Source of the DNA: Flaviramulus sp.
GTDB lineage: Bacteria; Bacteroidota; Bacteroidia; Flavobacteriales; Flavobacteriaceae
Direction of reading: 5' to 3'
DNA: 60,689 bases
NCBI RefSeq assembly: GCF_013001275.1
Contig: NZ_JABDMV010000126.1
Coordinates: 1 to 60,689 of the forward strand
How positions within the stretch are numbered: the first letter of the stretch is position 1; every line of letters begins with the position of its first letter. Made by a program: the position numbers and the translations under genes. Under the pieces are notes generated by a model. It was not told the origin of the DNA. It searched no databases and worked only from the letters and a program-made list of their open reading frames with translations. Positions 9,099 to 18,663 of the stretch are shown one piece after another.

Positions 9099-9204
9099 GA
9101 ATTGTATAAAATTGATTTAAAATTATGAGATCCTTATAGCGTATTGGTTAACCTGATGATTAATTTAATAATGCATTTAAAAGAGCCCTCATATTTTTTT
9201 TCGT

Positions 9205-9212
9205 TAGTTTTG
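9205..9212 (+). promoter_or_regulatory. Possible -7 element for the kdsD operon
   Basis: TAGTTTTG fits TAnnTTTG and lies about 90 bases before the kdsD start in the recQ-kdsD divergent gap (9099-9301). There is no TTG at 17-23 bases upstream, so the call is weak. Nothing else recognisable was seen in this gap. Confidence 0.35.
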
Positions 9213-9301
9213 TAACGAAAATCCAAATTACAACTAAATTTAATTTGGCTATCACTAAAGATAACAAAAACTTTAAAAATTCAACTAATAAATAATAAAT
9301 T

Positions 9302-10270
9302 TTGAAGGACAAAAAATCTATTATTGAAATTGCTAAGCAAACAATTAAAATGGAAAGTGAAGCCATTTTAAACTTATCTAACCTTTTAACAGATGATTTT
9401 GCTGATGCCATACAACTTATATATAATTCTAAAGGGCGCGTTATAATTACAGGAATTGGTAAAAGTGCTATTATCGCTAATAAAATTGTTGCAACATTAA
9501 ACTCAACAGGCACGCCAGCTATTTTTATGCATGCTGCGGATGCAATACATGGTGATTTAGGCCTTATTCTTAAAGATGATGTAGTCATTTGTATTTCTAA
9601 AAGTGGAAATACTCCTGAAATTAAAGTCCTTGTACCATTAATAAAAAGTGCAAAAAATAAAATAATAGCGATTACAGGAAATAAAGATTCTTTTTTGGGG
9701 CAGCATGCTAATTTTATTTTGAATGCATATGTTGAAAAAGAAGCGTGTCCAAACAATTTAGCGCCAACAACAAGTACTACAGCACAATTAGTTATTGGCG
9801 ATGCGCTTGCAGTTTGTTTATTAGATTTACGTGGTTTTTCAAGTAACGATTTTGCTAAATATCACCCAGGAGGTGCCTTAGGGAAAAAATTATATTTACG
9901 TGTTCAAGATATTTCTTCTCTCAACACAAAGCCAAAAGTAAAAGCACAAACTAGCATTAAAGATGTAATTGTTGAAATTTCTGAAAAAATGCTAGGCGTG
10001 ACAGCTGTAGTAGAAAACGAAAAAATAATTGGAATTATAACCGATGGTGATTTACGTAGAATGCTTTCCAAAGTTGATGATTTTTCAAAATTACTGGCTA
10101 AAGATATAATGGGTGCCAACCCAAAACGAATAAATCTCCATGCCATGGCTATTGATGCCCTTGAGGTTATGGAAACCAATGATATTTCTCAGTTATTAGT
10201 TGAAGATGATGATGGCAAATACGCCGGTGTAGTGCATTTACACGATTTAATTAAAGAAGGCATAATATAA
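9302..10270 (+). CDS. kdsD: D-arabinose-5-phosphate isomerase (KpsF/GutQ family)
   Basis: Converts ribulose 5-phosphate to arabinose 5-phosphate, the first committed step to Kdo for the LPS inner core. The 322-residue chain has an N-terminal SIS sugar-isomerase domain (about residues 35-170; GKSAIIANKIVATLNSTG, then HGDLGLI and SKSGNTPE) and two C-terminal CBS domains (about 200-320). The start appears to be TTG at 9302, because residues just after it (KDKKSIIEIAKQTI) look like the conserved N-terminal helix; the first ATG at 9350 would cut this helix off. The stop overlaps the tatC ATG by one base, so translation is probably coupled. Confidence 0.92.
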   Translation: MKDKKSIIEIAKQTIKMESEAILNLSNLLTDDFADAIQLIYNSKGRVIITGIGKSAIIANKIVATLNSTGTPAIFMHAADAIHGDLGLILKDDVVICISKSGNTPEIKVLVPLIKSAKNKIIAITGNKDSFLGQHANFILNAYVEKEACPNNLAPTTSTTAQLVIGDALAVCLLDLRGFSSNDFAKYHPGGALGKKLYLRVQDISSLNTKPKVKAQTSIKDVIVEISEKMLGVTAVVENEKIIGIITDGDLRRMLSKVDDFSKLLAKDIMGANPKRINLHAMAIDALEVMETNDISQLLVEDDDGKYAGVVHLHDLIKEGII

Positions 10271-11097
10271 TGGCAAAAAAAGATATTAATGAGATGTCTT
10301 TTTTAGATCATCTTGAAGATTTACGATGGCACCTTATTCGTATTTGCTTAGCTATAATAATTGTTGCTACACTCGCCTTTATTTTTAGTAGATTCATTTT
10401 TGAAAACATTATTTTTGCACCATTGGAAATGAAAAGTTTTCCAACTTATAATTTTCTCTGTAATGCTGCAAACTATATAAATTTAGATACCACTTTTTGT
10501 AATGAAGAAATGCCACTTATTCTTCAAAACCGTACTATGGCTGGGCAGTTTTCAGCAGATATTTGGACGGCAATTTTAGGTGGATTTGTAATTTCATTTC
10601 CTTATATAATTTATCAATTATGGAAATTTATTAGTCCAGGATTGCATAAAGATGAGCGCAAACACTCTAGAGGATTTATTATTATTTCATCGCTATTATT
10701 CTTTATTGGTGTGTTATTTGGGTATTATATAGTAACACCGTTATCACTAAACTTTCTAGCTAATTATAGTATTTCTGATATTGTTGATAATCAAATTGAT
10801 ATTAGTTCGTACATTGCTTTAGTGCGCTCTTCAGCCTTGGCCTCTGGCTTAATTTTTGAGCTTCCTATTATTATTTATTTTTTAACTAAAATAGGATTAG
10901 TAACACCAGAAATTTTAAGAAAGTACAGAAAATATGCACTGGTTATCGTTTTAATTCTTTCAGCAATTATTACACCTCCAGATATTGCAAGTCAGGTTAT
11001 TGTAGCCATTCCTATATTAATTTTATACCAAGTAAGTATTTATATTTCTAAAATAGTTGTTAGAAACCAAAAACGAAAAGAAAAAGAACATGTCTAA
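10270..11097 (+). CDS. tatC: Twin-arginine translocase subunit TatC
   Basis: Polytopic inner-membrane receptor for folded Tat substrates, 275 residues with six predicted helices. Family motifs are seen at the N-terminus (MSFLDHLEDLRWHLIR, containing the signal-peptide-binding glutamate and arginine region) and in the first cytoplasmic loop (FISPGLHKDERK). The first periplasmic loop is long, with two cysteines (NFLCNAAN and TTFCNEE), a common flavobacterial trait. TatA/B is not in the window. The gene starts on the last base of kdsD and overlaps the next gene by 8 bases. Confidence 0.95.
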   Translation: MAKKDINEMSFLDHLEDLRWHLIRICLAIIIVATLAFIFSRFIFENIIFAPLEMKSFPTYNFLCNAANYINLDTTFCNEEMPLILQNRTMAGQFSADIWTAILGGFVISFPYIIYQLWKFISPGLHKDERKHSRGFIIISSLLFFIGVLFGYYIVTPLSLNFLANYSISDIVDNQIDISSYIALVRSSALASGLIFELPIIIYFLTKIGLVTPEILRKYRKYALVIVLILSAIITPPDIASQVIVAIPILILYQVSIYISKIVVRNQKRKEKEHV

Positions 11098-11437
11098 TTT
11101 AGTAACTGAGTTTAATGATTATCGTTCTAAGATGAATGATAAAATTCTAGCCGATAATAATAAAATTATTAAGCGCATTTTTAATTTAGATACTAACGCG
11201 TTTGCAGAAGGCGCTTTAGATGTTAAAACTAAAGAGCTTTTAGGTTTAGTAGCTTCGGCTGTCTTAAGATGTGATGATTGTGTAAAATATCATTTAGAAA
11301 CAAGCTATAAAATAGGTTTAAAGAAGGAAGAAGTTGTTGAAGCCTTAAGTGTCGCAACTTTGGTTGGTGGTACCATTGTTATACCGCATTTACGTCGTGC
11401 TTATGAATTTTGGGACGCATTAGAAGCCAATAATTAA
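11090..11437 (+). CDS. Carboxymuconolactone decarboxylase (AhpD-like) family protein
   Basis: Small all-helical protein of 115 residues. The AhpD-type redox motif is visible as [10 protein letters not shown] (a CxxC with histidine four residues after it), followed by a conserved [11 protein letters not shown] helix. Such proteins act as alkylhydroperoxidase-like thiol enzymes or as decarboxylases; the role here is unknown. Start chosen at ATG 11090 (MSNLVTEF), inside the tatC stop region with an 8-base overlap; a longer frame from 11057 would overlap tatC more and adds a lysine-rich stretch without family similarity. Sits between tatC and lptB in what appears to be one operon. Confidence 0.88.
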   Translation: MSNLVTEFNDYRSKMNDKILADNNKIIKRIFNLDTNAFAEGALDVKTKELLGLVASAVLRCDDCVKYHLETSYKIGLKKEEVVEALSVATLVGGTIVIPHLRRAYEFWDALEANN

Positions 11438-11460
11438 AGAAAAATTACGTTATTGCAATT

Positions 11461-12201
11461 ATGATTTTAAGAGCTGAAAATTTAATGAAGTCCTATAGCG
11501 GACGAAAAGTAGTAAAAGATGTTTCACTTGAGGTAAACCAAGGTGAAATTGTTGGACTTTTAGGGCCCAATGGTGCTGGAAAAACCACATCATTTTACAT
11601 GATTGTTGGCTTAATAAAACCTAATGGTGGACATATTTTTTTAGATAATACTAAAATTACCAAATACCCGATGTATAAACGTGCACAAAACGGTATTGGG
11701 TATTTAGCACAAGAAGCTTCTGTTTTTAGAAAACTTAGTATTGAAGATAATATTTTAAGTGTCCTGCAGCTTACTAAATTGAGTAAAAAAGAACAGGTTC
11801 ATAAAATGGAATCACTTATTGAAGAATTTGGTTTAGGCCATATCAGAAAAAGTCGTGGTGATTTATTATCAGGTGGTGAGCGTCGTCGAACTGAAATTGC
11901 TCGTGCTTTGGCAACAGACCCTAACTTTATACTTTTAGATGAACCTTTTGCGGGAGTTGACCCAGTTGCTGTTGAAGATATCCAACGCATCGTCGCACAA
12001 CTTACTAAAAAAAATATCGGTATTCTTATAACCGACCATAACGTACAGGAAACCCTAGCTATTACTGATAGAACTTATTTAATGTTTGAAGGTAGTATAC
12101 TAAAAGCTGGAATGCCCGAAGAATTGGCTAATGATGAAATGGTACGAAAAGTATATTTGGGACAAAACTTCGAATTACGTAAAAAGAAGATTAGAGAATA
12201 G
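11461..12201 (+). CDS. lptB: LPS export ABC transporter ATP-binding protein LptB
   Basis: ATPase that powers extraction of lipopolysaccharide from the inner membrane together with LptF, LptG and LptC, none of which is in the window. The 246 residues include Walker [10 protein letters not shown] (about 35-43), the Q-loop near [15 protein letters not shown], the signature LSGGERRR, Walker [14 protein letters not shown] and the switch histidine in ITDHNVQE. The Q-loop stretch [10 protein letters not shown] is characteristic of LptB among ABC ATPases. The gene ends a kdsD-tatC-CMD-lptB run, linking Kdo supply and LPS export. Confidence 0.94.
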   Translation: MILRAENLMKSYSGRKVVKDVSLEVNQGEIVGLLGPNGAGKTTSFYMIVGLIKPNGGHIFLDNTKITKYPMYKRAQNGIGYLAQEASVFRKLSIEDNILSVLQLTKLSKKEQVHKMESLIEEFGLGHIRKSRGDLLSGGERRRTEIARALATDPNFILLDEPFAGVDPVAVEDIQRIVAQLTKKNIGILITDHNVQETLAITDRTYLMFEGSILKAGMPEELANDEMVRKVYLGQNFELRKKKIRE

Positions 12202-12205
12202 ACAC

Positions 12206-13096
12206 TCAACTATTGCTTATTTTCTTCTTAATAAAAAGAAAGATTTTTACAAGTAAAAATGCTAAAACCCCAACAATTAATCCTACAATAAAATCTCTTA
12301 TATAACTAGGAAGTACATCTAAAAAATGATGCAAAAAGCCAATGTTGTGAACAAAAATTCCTCCGGAAACCATCAATAAAGCTAAAGTACCAATAACAGA
12401 TAAGCTTTTTATAACCCATGGCAATGTATTAATAAGAAGGGTCCCAATTATATGAGAAATGCTTCTTTTATTATCACTTAATCCAACTAATTTTAAACCA
12501 AAATCATCCATTCTAACAATTAGAGCCACAATTCCATACACTCCAATTGTAGCTATAACGGCAACAACGGTTACGACTAAAATTTGAAATAAAATAGGCT
12601 TCCCAATTACTGTTCCTAAAGCAATAATTACTATTTCAACAGATAAAATAAAATCGGTAAAAATCGCAGACTTTATTTTTGTTTTTTCGGCGATAAGCTG
12701 ATCCTCTTTTGACAAAATAGTATTGGTCATAGAATTTGTTTTATCAGCTTCTTCATCCTTATGTGGAAAGAAATAATGATATACTTTTTCAAATCCTTCA
12801 AAGGCCAAATAAACTCCTCCTAAAATTAAAGCCAAAGTAACTGCCCATGGTGCAAACGCACTAAGTAAAAAAGCAATAGGTAAAATTATTAATTTATTAA
12901 GTGCTGACCCTTTTGTTATGGCCCATAAAACAGGCAACTCTCTAGAAGCTATAAATCCGGTTGCCTTTTCAGCATTTACTGCTAAATCATCTCCTAAAAT
13001 GCCAGCAGTTTTTTTGGTAGAAATTTTACTCATAACTACCACATCATCCATTAAACTAGCGATATCGTCTAAAAGTGCAAAAAATCCTGATGCCAT
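12206..13096 (-). CDS. DUF808 family membrane protein (YedI-like)
   Basis: Inner-membrane protein of 296 residues with several hydrophobic helices. The N-terminal block MASGFFALLDDIASLMDDV and the following KTAGILGDDLAVNAEKATGF are highly conserved in the DUF808 family. No biochemical function is established for it. The gene converges on lptB with 4 bases between the stops, and no obvious hairpin fits in that gap. It follows pssA by only 4 bases and is probably cotranscribed with it. Confidence 0.9.
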   Translation of the reverse strand: MASGFFALLDDIASLMDDVVVMSKISTKKTAGILGDDLAVNAEKATGFIASRELPVLWAITKGSALNKLIILPIAFLLSAFAPWAVTLALILGGVYLAFEGFEKVYHYFFPHKDEEADKTNSMTNTILSKEDQLIAEKTKIKSAIFTDFILSVEIVIIALGTVIGKPILFQILVVTVVAVIATIGVYGIVALIVRMDDFGLKLVGLSDNKRSISHIIGTLLINTLPWVIKSLSVIGTLALLMVSGGIFVHNIGFLHHFLDVLPSYIRDFIVGLIVGVLAFLLVKIFLFIKKKISNS

Positions 13097-13100
13097 TAAT

Positions 13101-13835
13101 TCATATTGAAGTTAAACCGTCTAAAACAGACATGATTATATAAAGTAGAATGATGATTGGTATAGCTGCAAATTGTAAAACGATCAAAAGTACAATACAC
13201 AACAAAATGAAAATGTATCGAGTTGCATTATTTTTAAAACTATAATCTTTAAACTTTAATGCAAATAGTTTTATACTCGAATTTAATAGGTAACAACTTA
13301 ATATAGTTAATCCAAATAAAAACCACTGATTTAAAATAATCGAGTTGATAATATCATTATTTTGAAATTCTAAAATCAACGGTAACGATATTATTAGTAA
13401 GGTATTTGCTGGCGTTGGCAAGCCTTTAAAATACGTTTGCTGGTCTTCGTCTATATTAAATTTAGCTAATCTGTATGCAGATGCTAATGTAATGGATAAA
13501 CCAAAAACAGGTATTAATAATACTTCTTTAAAGCTTAGAATTGAATTCACTCCTATTTCTCCCCAACTTGACTCGGTTAATTCTAAAAGTTTATACATCA
13601 CTAATCCTGGAACCAATCCGCTAGTAACCATATCTGCCAACGAATCTAACTGAATTCCTAATGCGCTTTGCACTTTTAGTTTTCTGGCAGCAAAACCATC
13701 AAAAAAATCGAAAAATATACCCAAAAACACAAAGAATGCTGCAGTAACAAAATTGCTATTAATCACGAAAATAACGGCAATACTGCCACTTAACAAATTT
13801 AAAAGTGTTAATGAATTGGGTATAAATCTTTTCAT
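13101..13835 (-). CDS. pssA: CDP-diacylglycerol-serine O-phosphatidyltransferase
   Basis: Makes phosphatidylserine, the precursor of phosphatidylethanolamine, from CDP-diacylglycerol and serine at the inner membrane. The complete CDP-alcohol phosphotransferase motif is visible: D-FF-DG-FA-AR, eight residues, G-IQL-D-SLA-D (about residues 41-67). About eight hydrophobic segments are spread over 244 residues. The start is placed at ATG 13835 (MKRFIPNSLT), since homologues begin here; an upstream in-frame ATG at 13886 adds 17 residues without support and approaches the divergent PorV-like gene. A decarboxylase partner (psd) is not in the window. Confidence 0.92.
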   Translation of the reverse strand: MKRFIPNSLTLLNLLSGSIAVIFVINSNFVTAAFFVFLGIFFDFFDGFAARKLKVQSALGIQLDSLADMVTSGLVPGLVMYKLLELTESSWGEIGVNSILSFKEVLLIPVFGLSITLASAYRLAKFNIDEDQQTYFKGLPTPANTLLIISLPLILEFQNNDIINSIILNQWFLFGLTILSCYLLNSSIKLFALKFKDYSFKNNATRYIFILLCIVLLIVLQFAAIPIIILLYIIMSVLDGLTSI

Positions 13836-13923
13836 ATGAAATATTTTAACAATGTAAAAATAACAAACAATTCGAATCCAAAGCAATATCTCTTATAATT
13901 TCAAGTTTATAGGTTTAAATATT

Positions 13924-15021
13924 ATGTGCATCTTTGTAAAAAAATTGCCTTTGAGAATTTACATCACTGCATTATTTTGTGTTTATTCAGTGTTTATATA
14001 TAGTCAAACCGTTAGGAAATATTCCAACGAGTTTATGAATATAGGTGTTGATGCTGCTGCATTAGGTATGAGTAGTGCAGTAACTTCGCATACGGCAGAT
14101 GTAAATTCTGGATACTGGAATCCTGCAGGGCTTTTAAAACTAGAAGACAACCAATTAGCATTGATGCATTCAAGTTATTTTGCTAATATCGCTAATTACG
14201 ATTATGCAGCATATGCTTTGCCTTTAGACAATAGAAGTGCCGTTGGAATTTCATTAATTCGATTTGCCGTTGATGACATCTTAAACACTACACAACTAAT
14301 TGATGAGCAAGGAAATATAAATTATGATAGAATTAGTTTGTTTTCAACTGCTGATTATGGACTAACATTCTCGTATGCGAGAGAACTACCCGTGCAAGGT
14401 TTTTATTACGGTGTAAATGCTAAAGTTATCCGTAGAATTATAGGAGATTTTGCATCATCCTGGGGTTTTGGTTTAGATTTAGGCATTCAGTTTGAAAGCA
14501 ATAATAATTGGAGGTTTGGTGTTATGGCACGCGATATAACTACTACTTTTAATGCTTGGGCAATTGATGAAGAAGAATTTGCTAAAATTCAGAATGCCGT
14601 GGAAGGGCAGAATCAAGAATTACCAGAATCTACTGAAATCACTATACCTAAATTACAAATTGGTGTTTCAAAATTAGTTGATTTTGGTTTAGATTACACG
14701 TTGCTTACTGCTGTTAATTTAAATGTAAGATTCGAAGAAAACAACGATATTATTTCAACGTCATTCGCGAGTATAAACCCCGCTTTAGGATTTGAATTTG
14801 GATATGTTGATATGGTATATTTACGGGCCGGCATGGGGAATTTTCAAAATGAAATGCAAATTGATAATTCCGAGCAACTCAGTTTTCAACCTAGTTTTGG
14901 CGTTGGATTTAAATATAACGGAATTCAAGTTGACTATGCCTTTACCGATATTGGCGACCAAAGTGTCGCATTATATTCCAACGTATTTTCATTAAAACTT
15001 GATTTTAGTATCTTTAGATAA
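13924..15021 (+). CDS. PorV/PorQ-family outer-membrane protein (PorV2-like)
   Basis: Outer-membrane beta-barrel of 365 residues. An N-terminal signal peptide ends near YSQ (about residue 29), followed by the family opening with FMNIGVDAAALGMSSAVTS and YWNPAGL, as in PorV, the type IX secretion shuttle protein, and its paralogues. The rest is strand-rich with many aromatic girdle residues, and the chain ends in a strand (FSLKLDFSIF). It is probably a PorV paralogue rather than PorV itself; its role in secretion is inferred. Start uncertain: ATG 13924 gives a cysteine-containing lead, and TTG at 13945 would give a cleaner signal peptide. The stop overlaps the next ATG by one base. Confidence 0.82.
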   Translation: MCIFVKKLPLRIYITALFCVYSVFIYSQTVRKYSNEFMNIGVDAAALGMSSAVTSHTADVNSGYWNPAGLLKLEDNQLALMHSSYFANIANYDYAAYALPLDNRSAVGISLIRFAVDDILNTTQLIDEQGNINYDRISLFSTADYGLTFSYARELPVQGFYYGVNAKVIRRIIGDFASSWGFGLDLGIQFESNNNWRFGVMARDITTTFNAWAIDEEEFAKIQNAVEGQNQELPESTEITIPKLQIGVSKLVDFGLDYTLLTAVNLNVRFEENNDIISTSFASINPALGFEFGYVDMVYLRAGMGNFQNEMQIDNSEQLSFQPSFGVGFKYNGIQVDYAFTDIGDQSVALYSNVFSLKLDFSIFR

Positions 15022-16208
15022 TGCGAATAAAATTACTTCTTCTATTTCTTTCTTTTCTAGCTAACTCAGCAGTAGCACAACAAAATCAATTATCTCCTCA
15101 ATCAGAAATTAGTGTGCTTACTATTGGTCCAGGAACGAGTTTAAATGATGCTTTTGGACATAATGCTTTCAGAATTACTGATCCTTCATTTGGTATTGAT
15201 ATCACTTACGGTTATGGTGAATATGATTTTGATGCACCTAACTTCTATTTAAAATTTGCACAAGGGAAACTTAATTATTTAATAAGTAAAATTGAGTTTG
15301 ATAGATTTTATCAAGTATATAGCTACTACTATAACAGAACAATTAAAGAACAAATTTTAAATCTTTCACAATCCGAAAAACAAACTCTTTATAATTATTT
15401 AATAAAAAATTATAAACCAGAAAACAGAAGATATCTATACGATTTCTTTTTTGATAATTGTGCCACTAAAATCAAAGATGTCACTATTCTAGCAGTTAAT
15501 AATTCAATAAAATTTAATAAGCCTAAAACTTATAAAGAAGCTTCTTTTAGAACTTTAATACAAAACAATTTAAATAGGAATACTTGGGGAAGTTTGGGTA
15601 TTGATGTGGCTTTAGGTTCTGTAATTGATAAAAAGGCTACAGCAAAAGATCACATGTTTTTACCAGAGAATATTTATAATTTCTTCGAATCCGCAACAAT
15701 TAAAAATAGCAACAAACCTTTAGTTAAACAAAGCCGTGTTTTATACAAACAAAATGAAATTGTTCAATCAAACAATGTTTTAACCAGCCCTCTATTTATT
15801 TTCGGAATTATAGGATTAATCATTCTTTTTATTACATATAAAGATTATCAGCACCATAAACAAAGTATGTGGCTTGACATATCTCTATTTACAATTACGG
15901 GAATTTTAGGAGTTATTATTTTACTTCTTTGGTTTGCAACTGATCATAAAGGAACCCATCAAAATTATAATTTATTATGGGCATTTGCACTAAACATTTT
16001 CATAGTTATTCAGTTTTTTAAAAATAAAGTGAAGACTTGGTTTATTAAATACTTAAAGTTTTTAATTATCCTACTTTGTTTATTAACGTTTCATTGGATA
16101 GTGGGTGTTCAGGTTTTTGCGATTGGGTTGATTCCGTTTTTAGCAGCATTATTTATAAGATACTTGTATTTAGTTTATTACTATAACAAAGTGACTACTG
16201 CCCTCTAA
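15021..16208 (+). CDS. DUF4105 membrane protein, Lnb-type lipoprotein N-acyltransferase-like
   Basis: A 395-residue protein with a signal peptide (cleavage near AVAQQ), a periplasmic DUF4105 domain (about residues 25-250) and five C-terminal membrane segments. The domain shows the conserved histidine in DAFGHNAFRI and cysteine in FFFDNCATKIKD, a papain-like Cys-His pair. Members of this family have been described as Lnb-type enzymes that complete N-acylation of lipoproteins in Bacteroidota; the assignment here rests on these motifs. The start overlaps the PorV-like stop by one base, so the two are cotranscribed. Its last 14 bases overlap the convergent sugar-phosphate transferase gene. Confidence 0.83.
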   Translation: MRIKLLLLFLSFLANSAVAQQNQLSPQSEISVLTIGPGTSLNDAFGHNAFRITDPSFGIDITYGYGEYDFDAPNFYLKFAQGKLNYLISKIEFDRFYQVYSYYYNRTIKEQILNLSQSEKQTLYNYLIKNYKPENRRYLYDFFFDNCATKIKDVTILAVNNSIKFNKPKTYKEASFRTLIQNNLNRNTWGSLGIDVALGSVIDKKATAKDHMFLPENIYNFFESATIKNSNKPLVKQSRVLYKQNEIVQSNNVLTSPLFIFGIIGLIILFITYKDYQHHKQSMWLDISLFTITGILGVIILLLWFATDHKGTHQNYNLLWAFALNIFIVIQFFKNKVKTWFIKYLKFLIILLCLLTFHWIVGVQVFAIGLIPFLAALFIRYLYLVYYYNKVTTAL

Positions 16209-17586
16209 AATAAATAATTGTACTTAGTGTCTTAATTAAAATATTAGCATCTAAAAAGAAACTTCTATGCTTTATATAATACAAATCGTATTGAAGTTTA
16301 AGCAAGCTATCATCAACAGTTGAACCATACCTCGTTTTTACTTGAGCCCAACCAGTTAGACCTGGTTTAATTATATGCCTCGTTTCATAAAAAGGTAACA
16401 TTCTCGATAATTCATTCACAAAATAAGGACGTTCTGGTCTCGGACCAATTAAATTCATATCTCCTTTTAAAATATTGAAAAATTGAGGCATTTCATCAAT
16501 CCGTGAATATCTTAAAAACTTACCAAATAACGTTACTCTGGCATCTTCTTTTTTCGCCCAAACTGCCCCAGATTTTTCAGCATTTCTAATCATAGTGCGG
16601 AATTTAATTATTTTAAAAACCTTTCCGTTTTTTCCCACTCTTTCTTGATAATAAAAAAGAGGGCCTCGATTTGCAATAACATTACATAAAAGAATCATTG
16701 GTAAAATTACTAAGCCAGATATCACACCAATAAAAGATATAATTACATTAAAAATACTATTAAAAAACAAGTATAATTTATTCTGATTACTACGGCTAAA
16801 TGGAAAGTATTTGTAAAAGTCTTTTCCAACAAATTGCACAGGTATACGCTGAGTCATTTCTTCATAAACTTGGGTGTACTCTTTTATTGGGAATCCTTCT
16901 TCAAGTAACCTAATTAGGGTATAATAAATCTCTGAAGTAATAGATTCTGAATTGTAACTAGCAATTACAATTTCAGATATATTTTCACCCTTAATAACTT
17001 CTTGAATTTGTTTAGGGCTATATTCCTTAATCGCATTATATTTTATTGCTTCAAATTTGTTTATTTCACAATTAATAAAACCAACAATTCTATAATTAGG
17101 ATCTGCATTCTTAAAGGCCTCCACAATGGTTTCAATATTGGAAGTTTCGCCAATTACTAAAACTTTTTTATAAAATCTAGGCGATACAATAAAGGATATA
17201 TAAATTATTCGCCAAATAAACAATGCGACAAGTATGGCAAAATAGAAAAATAATATTTGCAAACGATTATCTGGTAATAAAGGCGTAAAAAAAGGTGTTA
17301 AAAAATAAAATAATACAGTTGTAGAAACTGTAACGACTATGCTAGTAGAAATCTTCTCTATTCTACTCGATTTTTGTAAATCATATAGCTCAAAAACAGT
17401 TCCGAAGATAGATACATATAAAATTAAAACTAAAATCCACTTCCAATTTTCTTTTGTTATCGTAAAGTAGTCAAATTTAAAGGTATTACTTACAAAGTAT
17501 AATACTAACAATATAAACAATATATCGAAGAGGCGTAACAGAATTTTACGTTCTGAAATATTAAAATGAATACTTTTTTTAGACAT
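16195..17586 (-). CDS. Polyprenyl-phosphate sugar-1-phosphate transferase (WcaJ/WbaP type), starts glycan synthesis
   Basis: Initiating enzyme of the cluster: transfers a hexose-1-phosphate from a UDP-sugar to undecaprenyl phosphate. The 463-residue chain has four N-terminal membrane helices (about 12-125), a Rossmann-like CoA-binding_3 domain (about 140-260), a fifth membrane segment (about 280-310) and the catalytic C-terminal domain. The latter shows KIIKFRTM, LRYSRIDEMPQFFNILKGDM, IGPRPERP and GLTGWAQV. This architecture is typical of flavobacterial PHPTs, often annotated as glucose-specific, but the sugar cannot be read from sequence. It is the last gene of the minus-strand cluster and overlaps the DUF4105 gene tail to tail. 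Confidence 0.93.
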   Translation of the reverse strand: MSKKSIHFNISERKILLRLFDILFILLVLYFVSNTFKFDYFTITKENWKWILVLILYVSIFGTVFELYDLQKSSRIEKISTSIVVTVSTTVLFYFLTPFFTPLLPDNRLQILFFYFAILVALFIWRIIYISFIVSPRFYKKVLVIGETSNIETIVEAFKNADPNYRIVGFINCEINKFEAIKYNAIKEYSPKQIQEVIKGENISEIVIASYNSESITSEIYYTLIRLLEEGFPIKEYTQVYEEMTQRIPVQFVGKDFYKYFPFSRSNQNKLYLFFNSIFNVIISFIGVISGLVILPMILLCNVIANRGPLFYYQERVGKNGKVFKIIKFRTMIRNAEKSGAVWAKKEDARVTLFGKFLRYSRIDEMPQFFNILKGDMNLIGPRPERPYFVNELSRMLPFYETRHIIKPGLTGWAQVKTRYGSTVDDSLLKLQYDLYYIKHRSFFLDANILIKTLSTIIYFRGQ

Positions 17587-17646
17587 TTTTTAGAACTGAA
17601 ATTGAGAGAGTATAAAGATAGTAAGTAATTATAAATTAGTTTCTAT

Positions 17647-18657
17647 TTATTGAAAGACTTTAATCCATTGGCTTTTAATATTATTCCAATCAAATCGTTC
17701 TGCTGAATTTCTTGCGTTTTTGGTTAGATCTATTGTTTTTTCAGGTGAATTAATTAAATCTTTTATAGCATTCACAAATGCTTCTGGTGAATTTGGCTCA
17801 ACCAAAACACCATTCTTATTATTATCTATTAAATAAGGTATCCCTCCAACATTTGTTGAAATTACGGGTAAACCTAATGCCATAGCTTCAATAACCGATA
17901 CTGGCATGTTATCAAAATTAGTTGTATTTATAAAAATATTATACTCTTCAGATAAAGCTATCCATTCTTGTTTTAACATTTTGCCAGTAAAACGGACATC
18001 AACATTTAATTGCTTTGCATATCTTTTAGCTTCGATTAAACTTCCATCAATATCAGGACCTACCATACAAAGTTCTGCTTGTATATTATCGTCGATTAAT
18101 GACCTTAAAATCTTTATTGCTAATAGTGGGTTGTATATTTTTGAGAATGAACGTACCCAAAGTAATTTTACAGTTTCATATTTCCTTTCATTAAAGTGAT
18201 AATTTTGTAACGTTATAGCGTTGGGAATACAGATTATATTGTCATAATTAAAATTTTCAAATTCAGTCTTTATATAATTTGAAGGTGCAATATTTTTATA
18301 GGCGTTCTTAAATATAGCTCGCGATAATTTAGGGGAAGACTTTAATCTATTAGGTAAATTACCTCCATGTAAAATAGGGATATATTTTAAATTTATAATT
18401 CTGCATAATTGACTTACAAAATAAGCGTAATAAAAATTTAAGGTACTATAGGTATCAATTAAAACATAATCTACTTTATTTGCAAATTTCAAAATTGAAT
18501 AGAGCATGTTTAAAAGTCGTAATAACCTGATTTTCTGGTCTGAAAAAGTAAACACAGAAAAACCTTCCAATCTTAAATTTTTGCTTAAGATCTCTATAGT
18601 TGTTTCTGTTTTGCCCCTATCAGATAATTTATTTCCTAAATATAGAATGCTCATCAT
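17647..18657 (-). CDS. Glycosyltransferase, GT4-like (GT-B fold)
   Basis: Cytoplasmic retaining glycosyltransferase of 336 residues. The C-terminal Rossmann domain has the GT4 donor-site pattern EAMALGLPVISTNVGG preceded by NTTNFDNMPVSVIEAM, giving the E(x7)E-like spacing with the first acidic residue replaced by D (FDNMPVSVIE). The N-terminal acceptor domain contains PILHGGNLPNRL. Donor and acceptor sugars are unknown. Start is one of two adjacent ATG codons (18657 or 18654). Follows the polymerase-like gene by 6 bases. Confidence 0.88.
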   Translation of the reverse strand: MMSILYLGNKLSDRGKTETTIEILSKNLRLEGFSVFTFSDQKIRLLRLLNMLYSILKFANKVDYVLIDTYSTLNFYYAYFVSQLCRIINLKYIPILHGGNLPNRLKSSPKLSRAIFKNAYKNIAPSNYIKTEFENFNYDNIICIPNAITLQNYHFNERKYETVKLLWVRSFSKIYNPLLAIKILRSLIDDNIQAELCMVGPDIDGSLIEAKRYAKQLNVDVRFTGKMLKQEWIALSEEYNIFINTTNFDNMPVSVIEAMALGLPVISTNVGGIPYLIDNNKNGVLVEPNSPEAFVNAIKDLINSPEKTIDLTKNARNSAERFDWNNIKSQWIKVFQ

Positions 18658-18663
18658 TTAAAA

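Noticed and set aside
9160-9756. A 198-residue minus-strand reading frame over the start of kdsD
   Set aside because: It is the reverse complement of a well-conserved kdsD 5' region, has no family motif, and its composition follows from the other strand.
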